Below, piece by piece: positions 22,609-31,480 of a stretch of DNA of 32,272 bases. The stretch is from an uncultured bacterium. Its GTDB lineage: Bacteria; Pseudomonadota; Gammaproteobacteria; Burkholderiales; Burkholderiaceae_E. Position 1 is the first letter of the stretch. Each line of letters opens with the position of its first letter. The notes beneath the pieces are model-generated. The model searched no databases, had not been told where the DNA came from, and saw nothing but the letters and a program-made list of their open reading frames with translations. The DNA is taken from assembly GCA_903866395.1 (NCBI GenBank), contig CAIPNM010000342.1, positions 1 through 32,272 of the forward strand, in the 5' to 3' direction. The position numbers were made by a program, and so were the translations under genes.

Positions 22609-24998
22609 ATAACAGTCTCATGCGCAGGATCATTCGTACCCACCCCAGGCTCGCAGAGAGCATCGCCGCGCGAGGGCTCGCCGTGGTCAGTGCGCTGGCC
22701 CCGCTTGCAACCAGCGTCGCTGCACGGGGGCTCGCCGTGGCCGCCACGCTGGTCCCGCTTGCGGCCAGCGCCCAGCCCGCCGCGCCGGTGCAGCCCGCCG
22801 CCGCGGCAGCCCCCAGCGGGGCGCTTGCGGCACCACCAGCGCTGACGCCGCGCGGCGATGAGGTGGTGCTCAACTTTCGCGATGCGGAGATCGAATCCAT
22901 CGCCAATGCATTCGCGCACCTGATCGGCCGAAACCTGGTGGTCGATCCGCGGGTGCGCGGCAAACTTACGCTGGAAACCGCCCGGCCGGTGGGTCGCCAG
23001 CAAGCGTTCGAACTGTTCCGGATCGCGCTGCGTGGTCTGGGGTTCGCCTACGTGGACGTGGGCGGTATTGGGCGGATCGTGCCGGAGGCCGATGGCAAGG
23101 TGCTGGCCTCTACGGTTCGGGGGCCGGAGGCAGCCGCCGCACCGGCCGGCGAACAGATCATCACGCAGGTGTTCCGGCTGAAGCACGAAACCGCGGCCAA
23201 CCTGGTGCCGGTGCTGCGTCCGCTCATCACGCCCAATAATTCGGTCGTCGCCTATCCGGGCAATAACTCGCTGGTGGTCACCGACTACGCGTCCAACATG
23301 GCCCGGCTCGCCGCGATCATCGAATCGATCGATACAGCAGTGGCCAATGAGGTTGAAGTCATCCCCATGGTTCATGCGCTGGCCATTGACGTGGCTGTAG
23401 CCGTCAATCGCATGCTCGATGAGAGCGCGCGCGCCGGCGCGCAGCAGCAGCAGTCTGATCCGACCCAGCGCGTGACCGTGTTTGCCGATGCTCGTCTCAA
23501 TTCGGTGCTGGTGCGCACCTCCAGCCCTGAGCGCATGAAGCTTGCGCGAGGCCTGATTGCGCGGCTTGACGTGGCGAGCAGCGAGCCAGGCAACATTCAT
23601 GTCGTCTATCTGAGAAACGCAGAGGCGGTGAAGCTCGCGCAAACACTGCGCGGCGTACTGGCGGGCGACGGCGGGCAGGGCGCGGGTCAAAGCTCCACGA
23701 CCTTCGGACAAAGCCTGTCCGGGGCGGGAGGGCAGCAGTCATCGCTTGGCGGAACCAGCCTTGCGAGCGGGCCGCAGGCCGGCCAGGGTGCGCTGGGCAG
23801 TAACGCGCCGCTGGGTGGCTCCATGGGTCAGTCAACAAGCGGCGGGCAGCAGCAGGGGGCCACCAGCGTCCGGGTGGGCGGGGCCATCATCACCGCCGAT
23901 CCGGCGAGTAATGCACTGATCATTACCGCACCTGATGCGATCTACCGCAGCCTGCGCGCGGTCATCGACAAACTTGATGCGCGTCGCGCCCAGGTGTTCA
24001 TCGAATCCCTGATCGTTGAAGTGCAGGCCGATAAGGCGGCTGAGCTCGGAATTCAGTGGCAGTTCCTTGGTGCGCCAGAGGGATCGACCCGAGGGTTCGG
24101 TGGCACCAACTTCGGTTCTGGCGGAACCAATATTGCGGCACTTGCAGCCGACCCCAGGCAGATCGCCACTGCGAACGGTCTCAACATCGGCGTGGTCCGC
24201 GGCACCACTCAGCTGGGCACCACCCAGGTGCTGAATCTGGGGCTCCTCGCCCGCGCGCTGGAGTCGGACGCATCGGCCAATGTCCTGGCAACGCCCAATC
24301 TGCTCACGCTCGACAACGAAGAAGCGCGCATCATGATCGGGCAGAACGTGCCGTTCATTACCGGTCAGTTCACCAGTCTCGCCAGTGCAGGCGCGGCCAC
24401 CGCCAATCCGTTCCAGACGATCGAACGGCGCGACGTAGGCACCACGCTTCGGGTGCGGCCCCAGATCTCGGAATCAGGTACGGTGCGCCTGCAGATCTTT
24501 CAGGAGGTCTCGAGCGTTCTTGATCGGACCAACGCATCGGGCATCATCACCAATCGGCGGGCCATTGAATCCAACGTGCTGGTTGATGATGGTGAAATCA
24601 TCGTCCTCGGCGGGCTGATCGAGGAAACGCTTTCGGGCTCCGAGTCAAAGGTTCCGGGCTTGGGTGATCTGCCGCTTGTAGGCGGGTTGTTCCGCTACGA
24701 GAGCCGCAAGCGGGTGAAGAACAACCTGCTGGTGTTTCTCCGCCCGGTCGTGCTGCGCGACATGGAGGCGGCGAATGCGGTGTCGGCCAATCGTTACGAC
24801 TACATCCGTGCGATCCGAAATGACGTCCGGTTGCCCTCCCGCAACGGCTTGCCCGACATGAACGGCACGCCGCTACCGGCTCGCCCCGAGGCGCCAGAGG
24901 GTCAGCCTCGGCTGCCTGCTGCAGTCAGGCAGCCCGGGTTCAGCTTCTTTCCCCAAGCACCCGCGGCACCGGCTCTTCCAAGAGTCGATACACCCTGA
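22605..24998 (+). CDS. gspD: Type II secretion secretin GspD
   Basis: This 797-residue protein forms the outer-membrane secretin ring. The N0 domain (about 86-160) starts VVLNFRDAEIESIANAFAHL, the N1-N3 domains run to about 455, and the secretin domain (465-720) carries VFIESLIVEVQADKA, ANVLATPNLLTLDNEEARI, GTTLRVRPQIS and VPGLGDLPLVGGLF. Odd features are an 18-residue tandem repeat in the leader (residues 19-54), a Gln/Gly/Ser-rich insertion of about 65 residues in N3 (355-420), and an Ala/Pro-rich C-terminal tail. The leader looks like an unusually long signal peptide with cleavage near ASAQP (about 55). ATG 22605 overlaps gspN by 4 nt. It is the first of D-E-F, placed after gspN. Confidence 0.96.
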   Translation: MNNSLMRRIIRTHPRLAESIAARGLAVVSALAPLATSVAARGLAVAATLVPLAASAQPAAPVQPAAAAAPSGALAAPPALTPRGDEVVLNFRDAEIESIANAFAHLIGRNLVVDPRVRGKLTLETARPVGRQQAFELFRIALRGLGFAYVDVGGIGRIVPEADGKVLASTVRGPEAAAAPAGEQIITQVFRLKHETAANLVPVLRPLITPNNSVVAYPGNNSLVVTDYASNMARLAAIIESIDTAVANEVEVIPMVHALAIDVAVAVNRMLDESARAGAQQQQSDPTQRVTVFADARLNSVLVRTSSPERMKLARGLIARLDVASSEPGNIHVVYLRNAEAVKLAQTLRGVLAGDGGQGAGQSSTTFGQSLSGAGGQQSSLGGTSLASGPQAGQGALGSNAPLGGSMGQSTSGGQQQGATSVRVGGAIITADPASNALIITAPDAIYRSLRAVIDKLDARRAQVFIESLIVEVQADKAAELGIQWQFLGAPEGSTRGFGGTNFGSGGTNIAALAADPRQIATANGLNIGVVRGTTQLGTTQVLNLGLLARALESDASANVLATPNLLTLDNEEARIMIGQNVPFITGQFTSLASAGAATANPFQTIERRDVGTTLRVRPQISESGTVRLQIFQEVSSVLDRTNASGIITNRRAIESNVLVDDGEIIVLGGLIEETLSGSESKVPGLGDLPLVGGLFRYESRKRVKNNLLVFLRPVVLRDMEAANAVSANRYDYIRAIRNDVRLPSRNGLPDMNGTPLPARPEAPEGQPRLPAAVRQPGFSFFPQAPAAPALPRVDTP
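22659..22766 (+). repeat. 54-bp tandem duplication in the gspD leader
   Basis: Two adjacent 54-nt units (22659-22712 and 22713-22766) match at 42 of 54 bases and encode SIAARGLAVVSALAPLAT and SVAARGLAVAATLVPLAA, 12 of 18 residues identical. The frame is kept. The duplication gives two hydrophobic cores in the signal peptide region; the divergence suggests it is not very recent. Confidence 0.85.
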
Positions 24999-25020
24999 GC
25001 CTGCCCGGTCCGCCCGCCTC

Positions 25021-26466
25021 ATGACCATGCAACCTGTTCCAGCCTCACGCTATGTGCCCTACGCATTCGCGCGGGCCAATCAGATTCTGGTCGCTGCGGC
25101 GAGCCCCGAGGCGCTCGAAATCTGGATTGGCGAGCGCACGCCGTTACGCGCCGTGGCCGAGCTGTCGCGCACCGTGCCCCTGCGTCTGGTGTCGGTCAGA
25201 AAGCCTGCAGATGAACTCGATCTCGCGATCACGCGCGCCTACGCGCAGCGCGAAGGGTCAGCGGCTCAAGTGGTCGATGAGGTGGAAAGTGATCTCGATC
25301 TTTCGCAGCTCATGCAGGACATTCCGCGTATCGAAGACCTGCTCGAGTCCGAAGATGATGCGCCCATCATCCGGATGATCAATGCGCTTCTCACGCAGGC
25401 GAGCCGCGACGGTGCATCCGACATTCATTTCGAGGCTTTCGAGAGCGCCTCGGTTGTGCGATTCCGAGTCGACGGCACGCTTCGTGACATCGCCCGGCCG
25501 CGTCGCGAATTACATGCGGCGATCGTCTCTCGGGTCAAGATCATGGCGCAGTTGGATATCGCCGAAAAACGCTTGCCCCAGGACGGTCGCATTGCGCTTC
25601 GAATCGGGGGGCGTGCCGTCGATGTGCGCGTCTCCACGCTGCCCACAGGCCATGGTGAACGCGTGGTGTTGCGGCTGCTGGATAAGGAAGCGGGACGGCT
25701 CGATCTTCAGTCGCTGGGAATGAGCGTTCCCACGCTCGCCGCATTCGACCGGTTGGTGCATCAGCCGCATGGAATTCTGCTGGTGACCGGACCCACCGGT
25801 TCCGGCAAGACCACCACGCTCTATGCCGCCCTGGGTCGCCTCGATTTCAATCGCATGAATGTACTCACGGTGGAAGATCCCATCGAGTATCACCTTGAGG
25901 GGATCGGTCAGACCCAGGTGAACGCACGGATCGATATGAGTTTTGCGAAGGCGCTTCGGGCCATTCTTCGACAGGATCCCGATGTCGTCATGATCGGCGA
26001 GATTCGCGACCTCGAAACCGCGCAGATCGCGGTGCAGGCCTCGCTCACCGGACATCTGGTGCTCGCCACGCTGCACACCAACGATGCTGTGTCGGCGGTG
26101 ACCCGCCTAACCGATATGGGGATCGAGCCGTTCCTGTTGTCATCGTCGCTGTTGGGGGTGGTTGCGCAGCGACTGGTTCGCCGACTCTGCGAGCAATGCC
26201 GCGAGCCCGATCCGGTTGCCGGGGGGTGGCGGGCGGTGGGCTGTCCTGCATGTGATCGAACTGGCTATCGAGGTCGCACTGGTGTACATGAGTTGTTCGT
26301 GGTCGATGATACGGTTCGCGCGCTCATTCACCGCGGCGCGTCCGAGAGCGAGCTGCGCGAAGCCGCGCGTCGGTACGGCATGATGTCCATGCGTGAGGAT
26401 GGTCAGCGTTGGGTCGAGGCCGGTGTCACGTCAGCCGACGAGGTGGTGCGTGTCACGCGCGACTGA
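25021..26466 (+). CDS. gspE: Type II secretion ATPase GspE
   Basis: This 481-residue cytoplasmic hexameric ATPase powers the pseudopilus. It has Walker A GPTGSGKT (257-264), the Asp box EDPIEYHLEGIGQTQVNA (285-302), Walker B DVVMIGEIRD (321-330) and the His box TGHLVLATLHTNDA (343-356). The zinc-binding cysteines are C390/C393 and C408/C411, and the loop between them is only 14 residues, shorter than in many GspE proteins. The N-terminal domain that binds GspL is present. The start is ATG 25021 or ATG 25027, 22 nt after gspD. It acts with GspF and GspL. Confidence 0.96.
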   Translation: MTMQPVPASRYVPYAFARANQILVAAASPEALEIWIGERTPLRAVAELSRTVPLRLVSVRKPADELDLAITRAYAQREGSAAQVVDEVESDLDLSQLMQDIPRIEDLLESEDDAPIIRMINALLTQASRDGASDIHFEAFESASVVRFRVDGTLRDIARPRRELHAAIVSRVKIMAQLDIAEKRLPQDGRIALRIGGRAVDVRVSTLPTGHGERVVLRLLDKEAGRLDLQSLGMSVPTLAAFDRLVHQPHGILLVTGPTGSGKTTTLYAALGRLDFNRMNVLTVEDPIEYHLEGIGQTQVNARIDMSFAKALRAILRQDPDVVMIGEIRDLETAQIAVQASLTGHLVLATLHTNDAVSAVTRLTDMGIEPFLLSSSLLGVVAQRLVRRLCEQCREPDPVAGGWRAVGCPACDRTGYRGRTGVHELFVVDDTVRALIHRGASESELREAARRYGMMSMREDGQRWVEAGVTSADEVVRVTRD

Positions 26467-26493
26467 CCAAGCTTCCACGCCGGGCGTTCTCTG

Positions 26494-27702
26494 ATGCCGG
26501 CTTTTCGATTCGAGGCGTCGGACGCTGCAGGTCGGATCGAGCGCGGTCTGATTGACGCCGATTCGCCGCGCCACGCCCGGGCGCTGCTTCGTGAGCGGGC
26601 GCTGGCCCCGCTCGAAGTCGAACCCTTACAGGCCTCCGTCGGGGCGGCGCGCCGGTCGTTAGGCGCACGCCTTCGCACCAGCGATTTGTCACTTGCCACC
26701 CGGCAGCTCGCGAGTCTGCTGTCTGCGAGGCTGCCGCTCGAGCAGGCGCTCGATGTGGTGATCGAACAGGCCGAGAGCCGGACCGTGCGGGAGCGGTTCG
26801 CCGCAGTGCGGGCGGAAGTGGTGGGCGGTCAGACCCTCGCGAGCGCGCTGTCAGGCTATCCGCGTGACTTTCCCGAGGTGTATCGCGCGCTGGTGGCAGC
26901 GGGGGAGCAATCGGGCGATCTCGCGGGCGTGATGACCCGGCTGGCTGACTACATCGAAGCGCGTGGCGCGTTAGTGCAACGCGTGGCGCTCTCATTCATC
27001 TATCCGGCGATTGTTACCGTGGTGGCCTCGGCGGTGGTGATCGTGCTCCTCACCTACGTCGTGCCGCAGGTGATCGATGTATTTCGTCAGACTGGGCAGG
27101 CGTTGCCGTTTCTCACGCAGGCGCTGATCGTGGCCTCCGATTTCACGCGCGAATGGGGCTGGGCGGTGGCGCTTCTGCTGGGGGCGGGCTGGGTTGCTTG
27201 GCGCGCCGCGCTGCGTTCGCCTACGGTGAAACTCGCCTGGCACACCCGAGCGCTGTCTTTGCCAATCGCCGGGCGACTGCTGTCAGGCCTGGAGACCGCG
27301 CGGTTTGCGTCCACGCTGTCGATTCTGGTTGCTTCCGGGGTGCCGCTCATCCGTGCCCTGGAGGCGGGCGCTCAGACGCTTGCGAACGAAGCGCTCAGGC
27401 ATAACGTGCATGATGCGATCGGTCGGGTGCGGGAAGGCGTGTCGCTTGCGAGGGCGCTTTCTGCCGCCAGGCGCTTCCCGCCCTTGATGGTGCATCTTAT
27501 TGCCAGTGGCGAAGCCACCGGCACGCTCGCCGACATGCTTGAGCGAACGGCCCGAACCTTGAGTTCAGAGACCGAACGCCGCGCCCTTGCGCTCACCAGC
27601 CTGCTCGAACCGCTTCTGATCCTGGTGATGGGCGCCATCGTGCTCCTGATCGTGTTGGCCGTGATGCTGCCGATCATCGAGATCAATCAGCTGGTTCGGT
27701 AG
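26494..27702 (+). CDS. gspF: Type II secretion inner-membrane protein GspF
   Basis: This 402-residue polytopic platform protein has two related GspF domains. The first has TRQLASLLSARLPLEQALDVVIEQ, LVAAGEQSGDLAGVMTRLADYIE and a membrane segment at about 169-195. The second has FASTLSILVASGVPLIRALEAGAQ, LIASGEATGTLADML and a last helix (LLEPLLILVMGAIVLLIVLAVMLPI). The N-terminus is the expected soluble segment. It is the last gene of the gsp operon, 27 nt after gspE, and ends 8 nt before the stop of the convergent lipocalin gene. No terminator fits between. Confidence 0.95.
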   Translation: MPAFRFEASDAAGRIERGLIDADSPRHARALLRERALAPLEVEPLQASVGAARRSLGARLRTSDLSLATRQLASLLSARLPLEQALDVVIEQAESRTVRERFAAVRAEVVGGQTLASALSGYPRDFPEVYRALVAAGEQSGDLAGVMTRLADYIEARGALVQRVALSFIYPAIVTVVASAVVIVLLTYVVPQVIDVFRQTGQALPFLTQALIVASDFTREWGWAVALLLGAGWVAWRAALRSPTVKLAWHTRALSLPIAGRLLSGLETARFASTLSILVASGVPLIRALEAGAQTLANEALRHNVHDAIGRVREGVSLARALSAARRFPPLMVHLIASGEATGTLADMLERTARTLSSETERRALALTSLLEPLLILVMGAIVLLIVLAVMLPIIEINQLVR

Positions 27703-27710
27703 CTGTCCAT

Positions 27711-28844
27711 TCAAATTCGCATCGCTTGCGCGTAGCCGGTGAGTTCCAGGTAGCCGCGGCCAATCGTACGTCCGGCTTCGGTGACCGTGACCGCGCCCTC
27801 CCAATAGGTGATGCCGGTGCTGCCGCGGGTCTCGAGCTCCTGATCATCAAACATGGGCTGTAGCTCGATCACTCGGGTGCCGACGCGCAACCGCTGCGCT
27901 ACGGGCCACGATGCGCCGCTACGCGGTGAACGCCAATGGCGAAGCGGCTCGAAGGTCACCATTGCGGTATCGCCCTGAGCACGGATCTCTCGCTGTTCCG
28001 CGTCAACCCACCGGGCGTACTGCCAGAGCGCTCGGCCGTCGGCGCGGCGGACCTGAAAGGCCGTGAGGGCGCTTCCGTCAGCGAGGTGAAGACCGACCCA
28101 GTCCCAGCCTTGTGCCTGGGCATCAAGCAGTTCGCTCGACCACTCATGATCGAACCAAGCGTGACCCTGTACCGTCCGCGGCGTGAGGCGCGGTCGATCG
28201 GGATCGGCCCACGCGATTTCGCCCCGGGCGGCAAGCCAGGGGCGGCTGTAGTAGTAGCTCGCCTGAACGGGTTGCGGGCCTTTCTGGGAAAAGCCCGCCT
28301 CGCCCTGAAGCAGCGGGGGGCGTTGCGCCTGAAAATCAATGCTGATTGACAGCGCAGAATCGCTGATACGAGCCTGGTAGCGATCGGCTGCATCGCGGAT
28401 CAGCTGCCAGTTGCCGATGCGAAGCGCGGTATCGGTTTCGTCAGCCTGCGCGATGCCCAGGCCGATTCGTGCAGCGCGCTCGGCCTTGATCAGCCGGCCG
28501 CGTCCCGGGACCGCGATCGCGGCATGCGCAAACATCAGCTGCTGTGCTGCAAAGCGGCTGGTGTGATCACGCTGCCAACCGGTGGCAACCCTGAAAAACG
28601 TGATTTGGAGGCCAATCGGCGCGCCCGCTTCGCCGGCTGATGCATCCATCCAGCCGGTCAGGTACCACCATTCAATCCTGAAATCGGGGTGTGCGCCGTG
28701 ATCGCGTGGAAACGACAGGCGCTTGCCGGGCGTGACCGATGCAAAGCGGGGCGCTGCACTGTCCGAGCGAGCGGACGCTGTCAAGGGTGCGGCACCCGCT
28801 GCGAGTGCAAGCGCCCGAAGCAGTTGACGTCGGGTCGCGCTCAC
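27711..28844 (-). CDS. AttH/CrtC-like lipocalin protein, Tat-exported
   Basis: This 377-residue protein has a twin-arginine leader (SATRRQLLRALALAAGAAPLTASA), so it is exported folded. The mature part has the signature FRIEWWYLTGWMD and later HAWFDHEWSSELL, which mark the AttH/carotenoid 1,2-hydratase (CrtC) lipocalin-like superfamily. No carotenoid genes are present, so carotenoid hydration is unlikely; attachment- or lipid-related AttH is a better comparison. GTG 28844 overlaps the permease stop by 4 nt. It is the last gene of a run fabI-ATPase-permease-lipocalin, which suggests it accepts or modifies what the permease extracts. Its activity is unknown. Confidence 0.88.
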   Translation of the reverse strand: MSATRRQLLRALALAAGAAPLTASARSDSAAPRFASVTPGKRLSFPRDHGAHPDFRIEWWYLTGWMDASAGEAGAPIGLQITFFRVATGWQRDHTSRFAAQQLMFAHAAIAVPGRGRLIKAERAARIGLGIAQADETDTALRIGNWQLIRDAADRYQARISDSALSISIDFQAQRPPLLQGEAGFSQKGPQPVQASYYYSRPWLAARGEIAWADPDRPRLTPRTVQGHAWFDHEWSSELLDAQAQGWDWVGLHLADGSALTAFQVRRADGRALWQYARWVDAEQREIRAQGDTAMVTFEPLRHWRSPRSGASWPVAQRLRVGTRVIELQPMFDDQELETRGSTGITYWEGAVTVTEAGRTIGRGYLELTGYAQAMRI

Positions 28845-31480
28845 CAGTCCTGCCTCACCGCCAGCACGGGCGCTGCGCCCGTGGCCTCCCGCGCAGACAG
28901 GCGTGCCGCCACGGCGGCCAACATGATCATGGCGAATGCGCTGGTGGCAAGCATGCTGGCGGGCCAGTGCATGGACATCGTCCAGTGAAAAGACTGCGGA
29001 TTGACACGATGCACCAGGACCCACGCAACGACCGCGCCCAGGACAAGCCCCCACAGACACGCTACCACGGTGCCCAGGGCCGCCTCGAGCGCGAACTGCT
29101 GTCCGATCTGCTTGCGGGTGAGCCCGAGGTGGCGAAGCATGCCGAACTCTCGCTGCCGCGCGAGGGCTTCGCCAGCGACCGAGGTGGCGACGCCAAACAA
29201 CGCCACTGCGATGGCAATGGCCTCGAGCACATGCGTGATCGCAAAGCTTCGGTCAAAGATCTTGAGCGAGAGCGATTTCAGCTGGCCGGTATCCCGAAAT
29301 TCCATGCTGTCAGTGAGCGGGGACAGGGCTTGCGCCTGCGCGATGAAAGCCTCGGTCTGCGAGCGATCGGCGAGCCACCACGCGACTTCATTGGCCGCAC
29401 CATCGCCCGTCAGACGACGGTAATCATCGATATCGATCGCAATCGCGCCGTGCTGTCGGGCATAGTCCCGCCAGATACCGGCAACCAGGGCTCGCACGGG
29501 AGTCGGGGTGTTGCCGATCGGCAGCGACAACATATCGCCAGGCTGTACCCGGAAAATATCGGCGAAGGGTTCACTCACCCAGACGCCCAGCTGATTCTCT
29601 GGCACCGCGACCGTTTTTCCTGTCAGGGGCAGACGTGCCGCGACACCGGCCGAGTTCAGCGGACGCGCCACCAGCGCGACAGCCGGGCGGCGCTCGTCGA
29701 GCAGGATTGAACCGACCCGCGAAAACTCGACCTGGCTCGCGCCCGACAGGGCCCGGATACGGTTCTGTAGCGATGGGTCGAAGCCCTCGCCTGCCGCGCT
29801 GGCGGGCAGTCGGGCATACAGGTCAGCGGGTAACACCTGATCGAGCCAATCAGAGACCGAGACCCGAAAGCTGGTGACCATGATGGCCATCGCACTGGCG
29901 AGCGCGAAGCTTGCGACCACACCGCCCAACGCTGAGCCAGCGCTGCCGGGTGCGCCCGCCATGCGCGACAGTGCGAGCCAGACCGTGGGCGGCGGCGCGC
30001 GCCGTTCCAGTGCCTGGATCACCGCCCGCGAGCATGGCCCGATCAGGGGGCCAGTTAGCATGACGCCAGCGAGGAGCAGTATCGCGATGCTGGCGTAAGC
30101 CGCAAGCGGCAGGTCGGCGATAGGCGGCGCCGCCAGCAGCAATAGTGCAATCGCTGCGAGCCCGGCCGCCCAACGCGCGCGCCCACTCGGATCGAGCACG
30201 CTTTCCGTCGAGCGAGCGCGTAGCGCACGCGCGGGAATGATGCGTTGTGCCGCCCGCATCGGTGAAAACGCGCCCATCAGCGCAATGGCAAGGCCGCCGG
30301 CCAGGCCTGCCGCGACCGATAGTGGGTCGATGGCAAGCGCGATCACGCGACGATCGAAGTAGCCGCCTCCGAGGTCGCCCCCGGTCACGGCGAGGAGTAG
30401 CGATGCGAGTGCCATTCCCCCCAGCACCCCGGTGACCGAGCCGAGTGCGCCGATCGCCAGTGCATCGATCAGTATCCGTTTTGCGGCAAAGCGGCGTGGC
30501 GCGCCCAACACGCCGAGCAGCGCAATCTCATGCTGCTGGCGGGCTACCCGCAGCGCGAGCGTGGCCTGAACGATGAAGGCGCCGGTAAAGAGCGCCACCA
30601 GCGCGAGCACATTGAGATTGACCCGATAGGCGCGCGACAGGTTTGACATCCGTTGCCCAGCCGCCTGGGGGACGCTCCAGAGCACCTGTATGGGAAGCGT
30701 GGGCTCGACCGCGGCGCGCACGCTGCCCGCGTCGGCGTTCTCCGTAAACCGCAGGTCGATCCTCGACAATTTCCCCAGTCGACCAAAATATTGCTGGGCA
30801 TTGGCAATATCGAGCACCGCCAGCAGCTGACCTTCATCGGCGCCCTCTACGCTGCCCGCCACGCGCAATGTCTGCTGGTGCGCCCCGGTCTGGATAACGA
30901 TCTGCTCGCCTGGCGCGATGCCGAGCGCACGCGCCGCCGCGCGCGACAGAAACACGGCATCGTCGGCAAAGAGCGCCGCCGGGTCGTTGCGATCGGCTTC
31001 AGCCAGTGAGGGTAAAAGCGTGGGCGTGACCTGGGCCGCGCGAAGCGGATCGATCCCCAGTACACGAAGTGCGATCGGCTGCGAGGCTTGCGGCGAGCCC
31101 GACTGCGTCAGCCCAGGGGATTCGGTCGCGCGGAGTGGTGCGCGACGGGCGGCCGGACCGACGACTGAGGCGAGGGCTTTGAACTCGATGACGGGGCTTG
31201 CTGCGGCGATGCCTGATGATTCGGTCAAGGTCGCATAGACCTGCTCGTCGAAGTCAGCGCTTCGGCCCACCAGTTGTGCCTGCGCGTCGCCGTTGACCAT
31301 GGCGATCGCGGCAGAAAATTCCGCTAATGCTGATCGGTTGACCCAGTGCACGCCCAGCGCGAGCGCTACACCGATCGCAATCGACAGCGCACCGGCCAGC
31401 ATGGCAGCAGGCCCTTCTCGCCAGTGGGCCGCGATCAGCCATCGAAGAAGCGCGCGGTGGGGGCTGGCCGACTGCGTCAC
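28841..31480 (-). CDS. FtsX-type ABC transporter permease
   Basis: This 879-residue inner-membrane protein has a first helix at about 25-48, a large periplasmic domain, then several helices (about 290-410) of the first FtsX domain. A second periplasmic domain and helices follow, and it ends with the second FtsX domain (EALARQREFGMLRHLGLTRKQIG). The double FtsX domain and length match the large MacB/YbbP-like permeases and AttG. Such systems move lipids or lipoproteins, or use mechanical force across the periplasm. GTG 31480 overlaps the ATPase stop by 4 nt. It pairs with the downstream lipocalin and the upstream ATPase. Confidence 0.9.
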   Translation of the reverse strand: MTQSASPHRALLRWLIAAHWREGPAAMLAGALSIAIGVALALGVHWVNRSALAEFSAAIAMVNGDAQAQLVGRSADFDEQVYATLTESSGIAAASPVIEFKALASVVGPAARRAPLRATESPGLTQSGSPQASQPIALRVLGIDPLRAAQVTPTLLPSLAEADRNDPAALFADDAVFLSRAAARALGIAPGEQIVIQTGAHQQTLRVAGSVEGADEGQLLAVLDIANAQQYFGRLGKLSRIDLRFTENADAGSVRAAVEPTLPIQVLWSVPQAAGQRMSNLSRAYRVNLNVLALVALFTGAFIVQATLALRVARQQHEIALLGVLGAPRRFAAKRILIDALAIGALGSVTGVLGGMALASLLLAVTGGDLGGGYFDRRVIALAIDPLSVAAGLAGGLAIALMGAFSPMRAAQRIIPARALRARSTESVLDPSGRARWAAGLAAIALLLLAAPPIADLPLAAYASIAILLLAGVMLTGPLIGPCSRAVIQALERRAPPPTVWLALSRMAGAPGSAGSALGGVVASFALASAMAIMVTSFRVSVSDWLDQVLPADLYARLPASAAGEGFDPSLQNRIRALSGASQVEFSRVGSILLDERRPAVALVARPLNSAGVAARLPLTGKTVAVPENQLGVWVSEPFADIFRVQPGDMLSLPIGNTPTPVRALVAGIWRDYARQHGAIAIDIDDYRRLTGDGAANEVAWWLADRSQTEAFIAQAQALSPLTDSMEFRDTGQLKSLSLKIFDRSFAITHVLEAIAIAVALFGVATSVAGEALARQREFGMLRHLGLTRKQIGQQFALEAALGTVVACLWGLVLGAVVAWVLVHRVNPQSFHWTMSMHWPASMLATSAFAMIMLAAVAARLSAREATGAAPVLAVRQDW

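Noticed and set aside
22467-23711. Minus-strand open frame of 414 codons opposite gspN and gspD
   Set aside because: It is an antisense shadow of the gspN end and gspD start, with no recognised domain.
27711-28844. CrtC-like carotenoid hydratase in a carotenoid pathway
   Set aside because: No carotenoid genes are nearby and the context is an ABC exporter, so the AttH-like reading is preferred.
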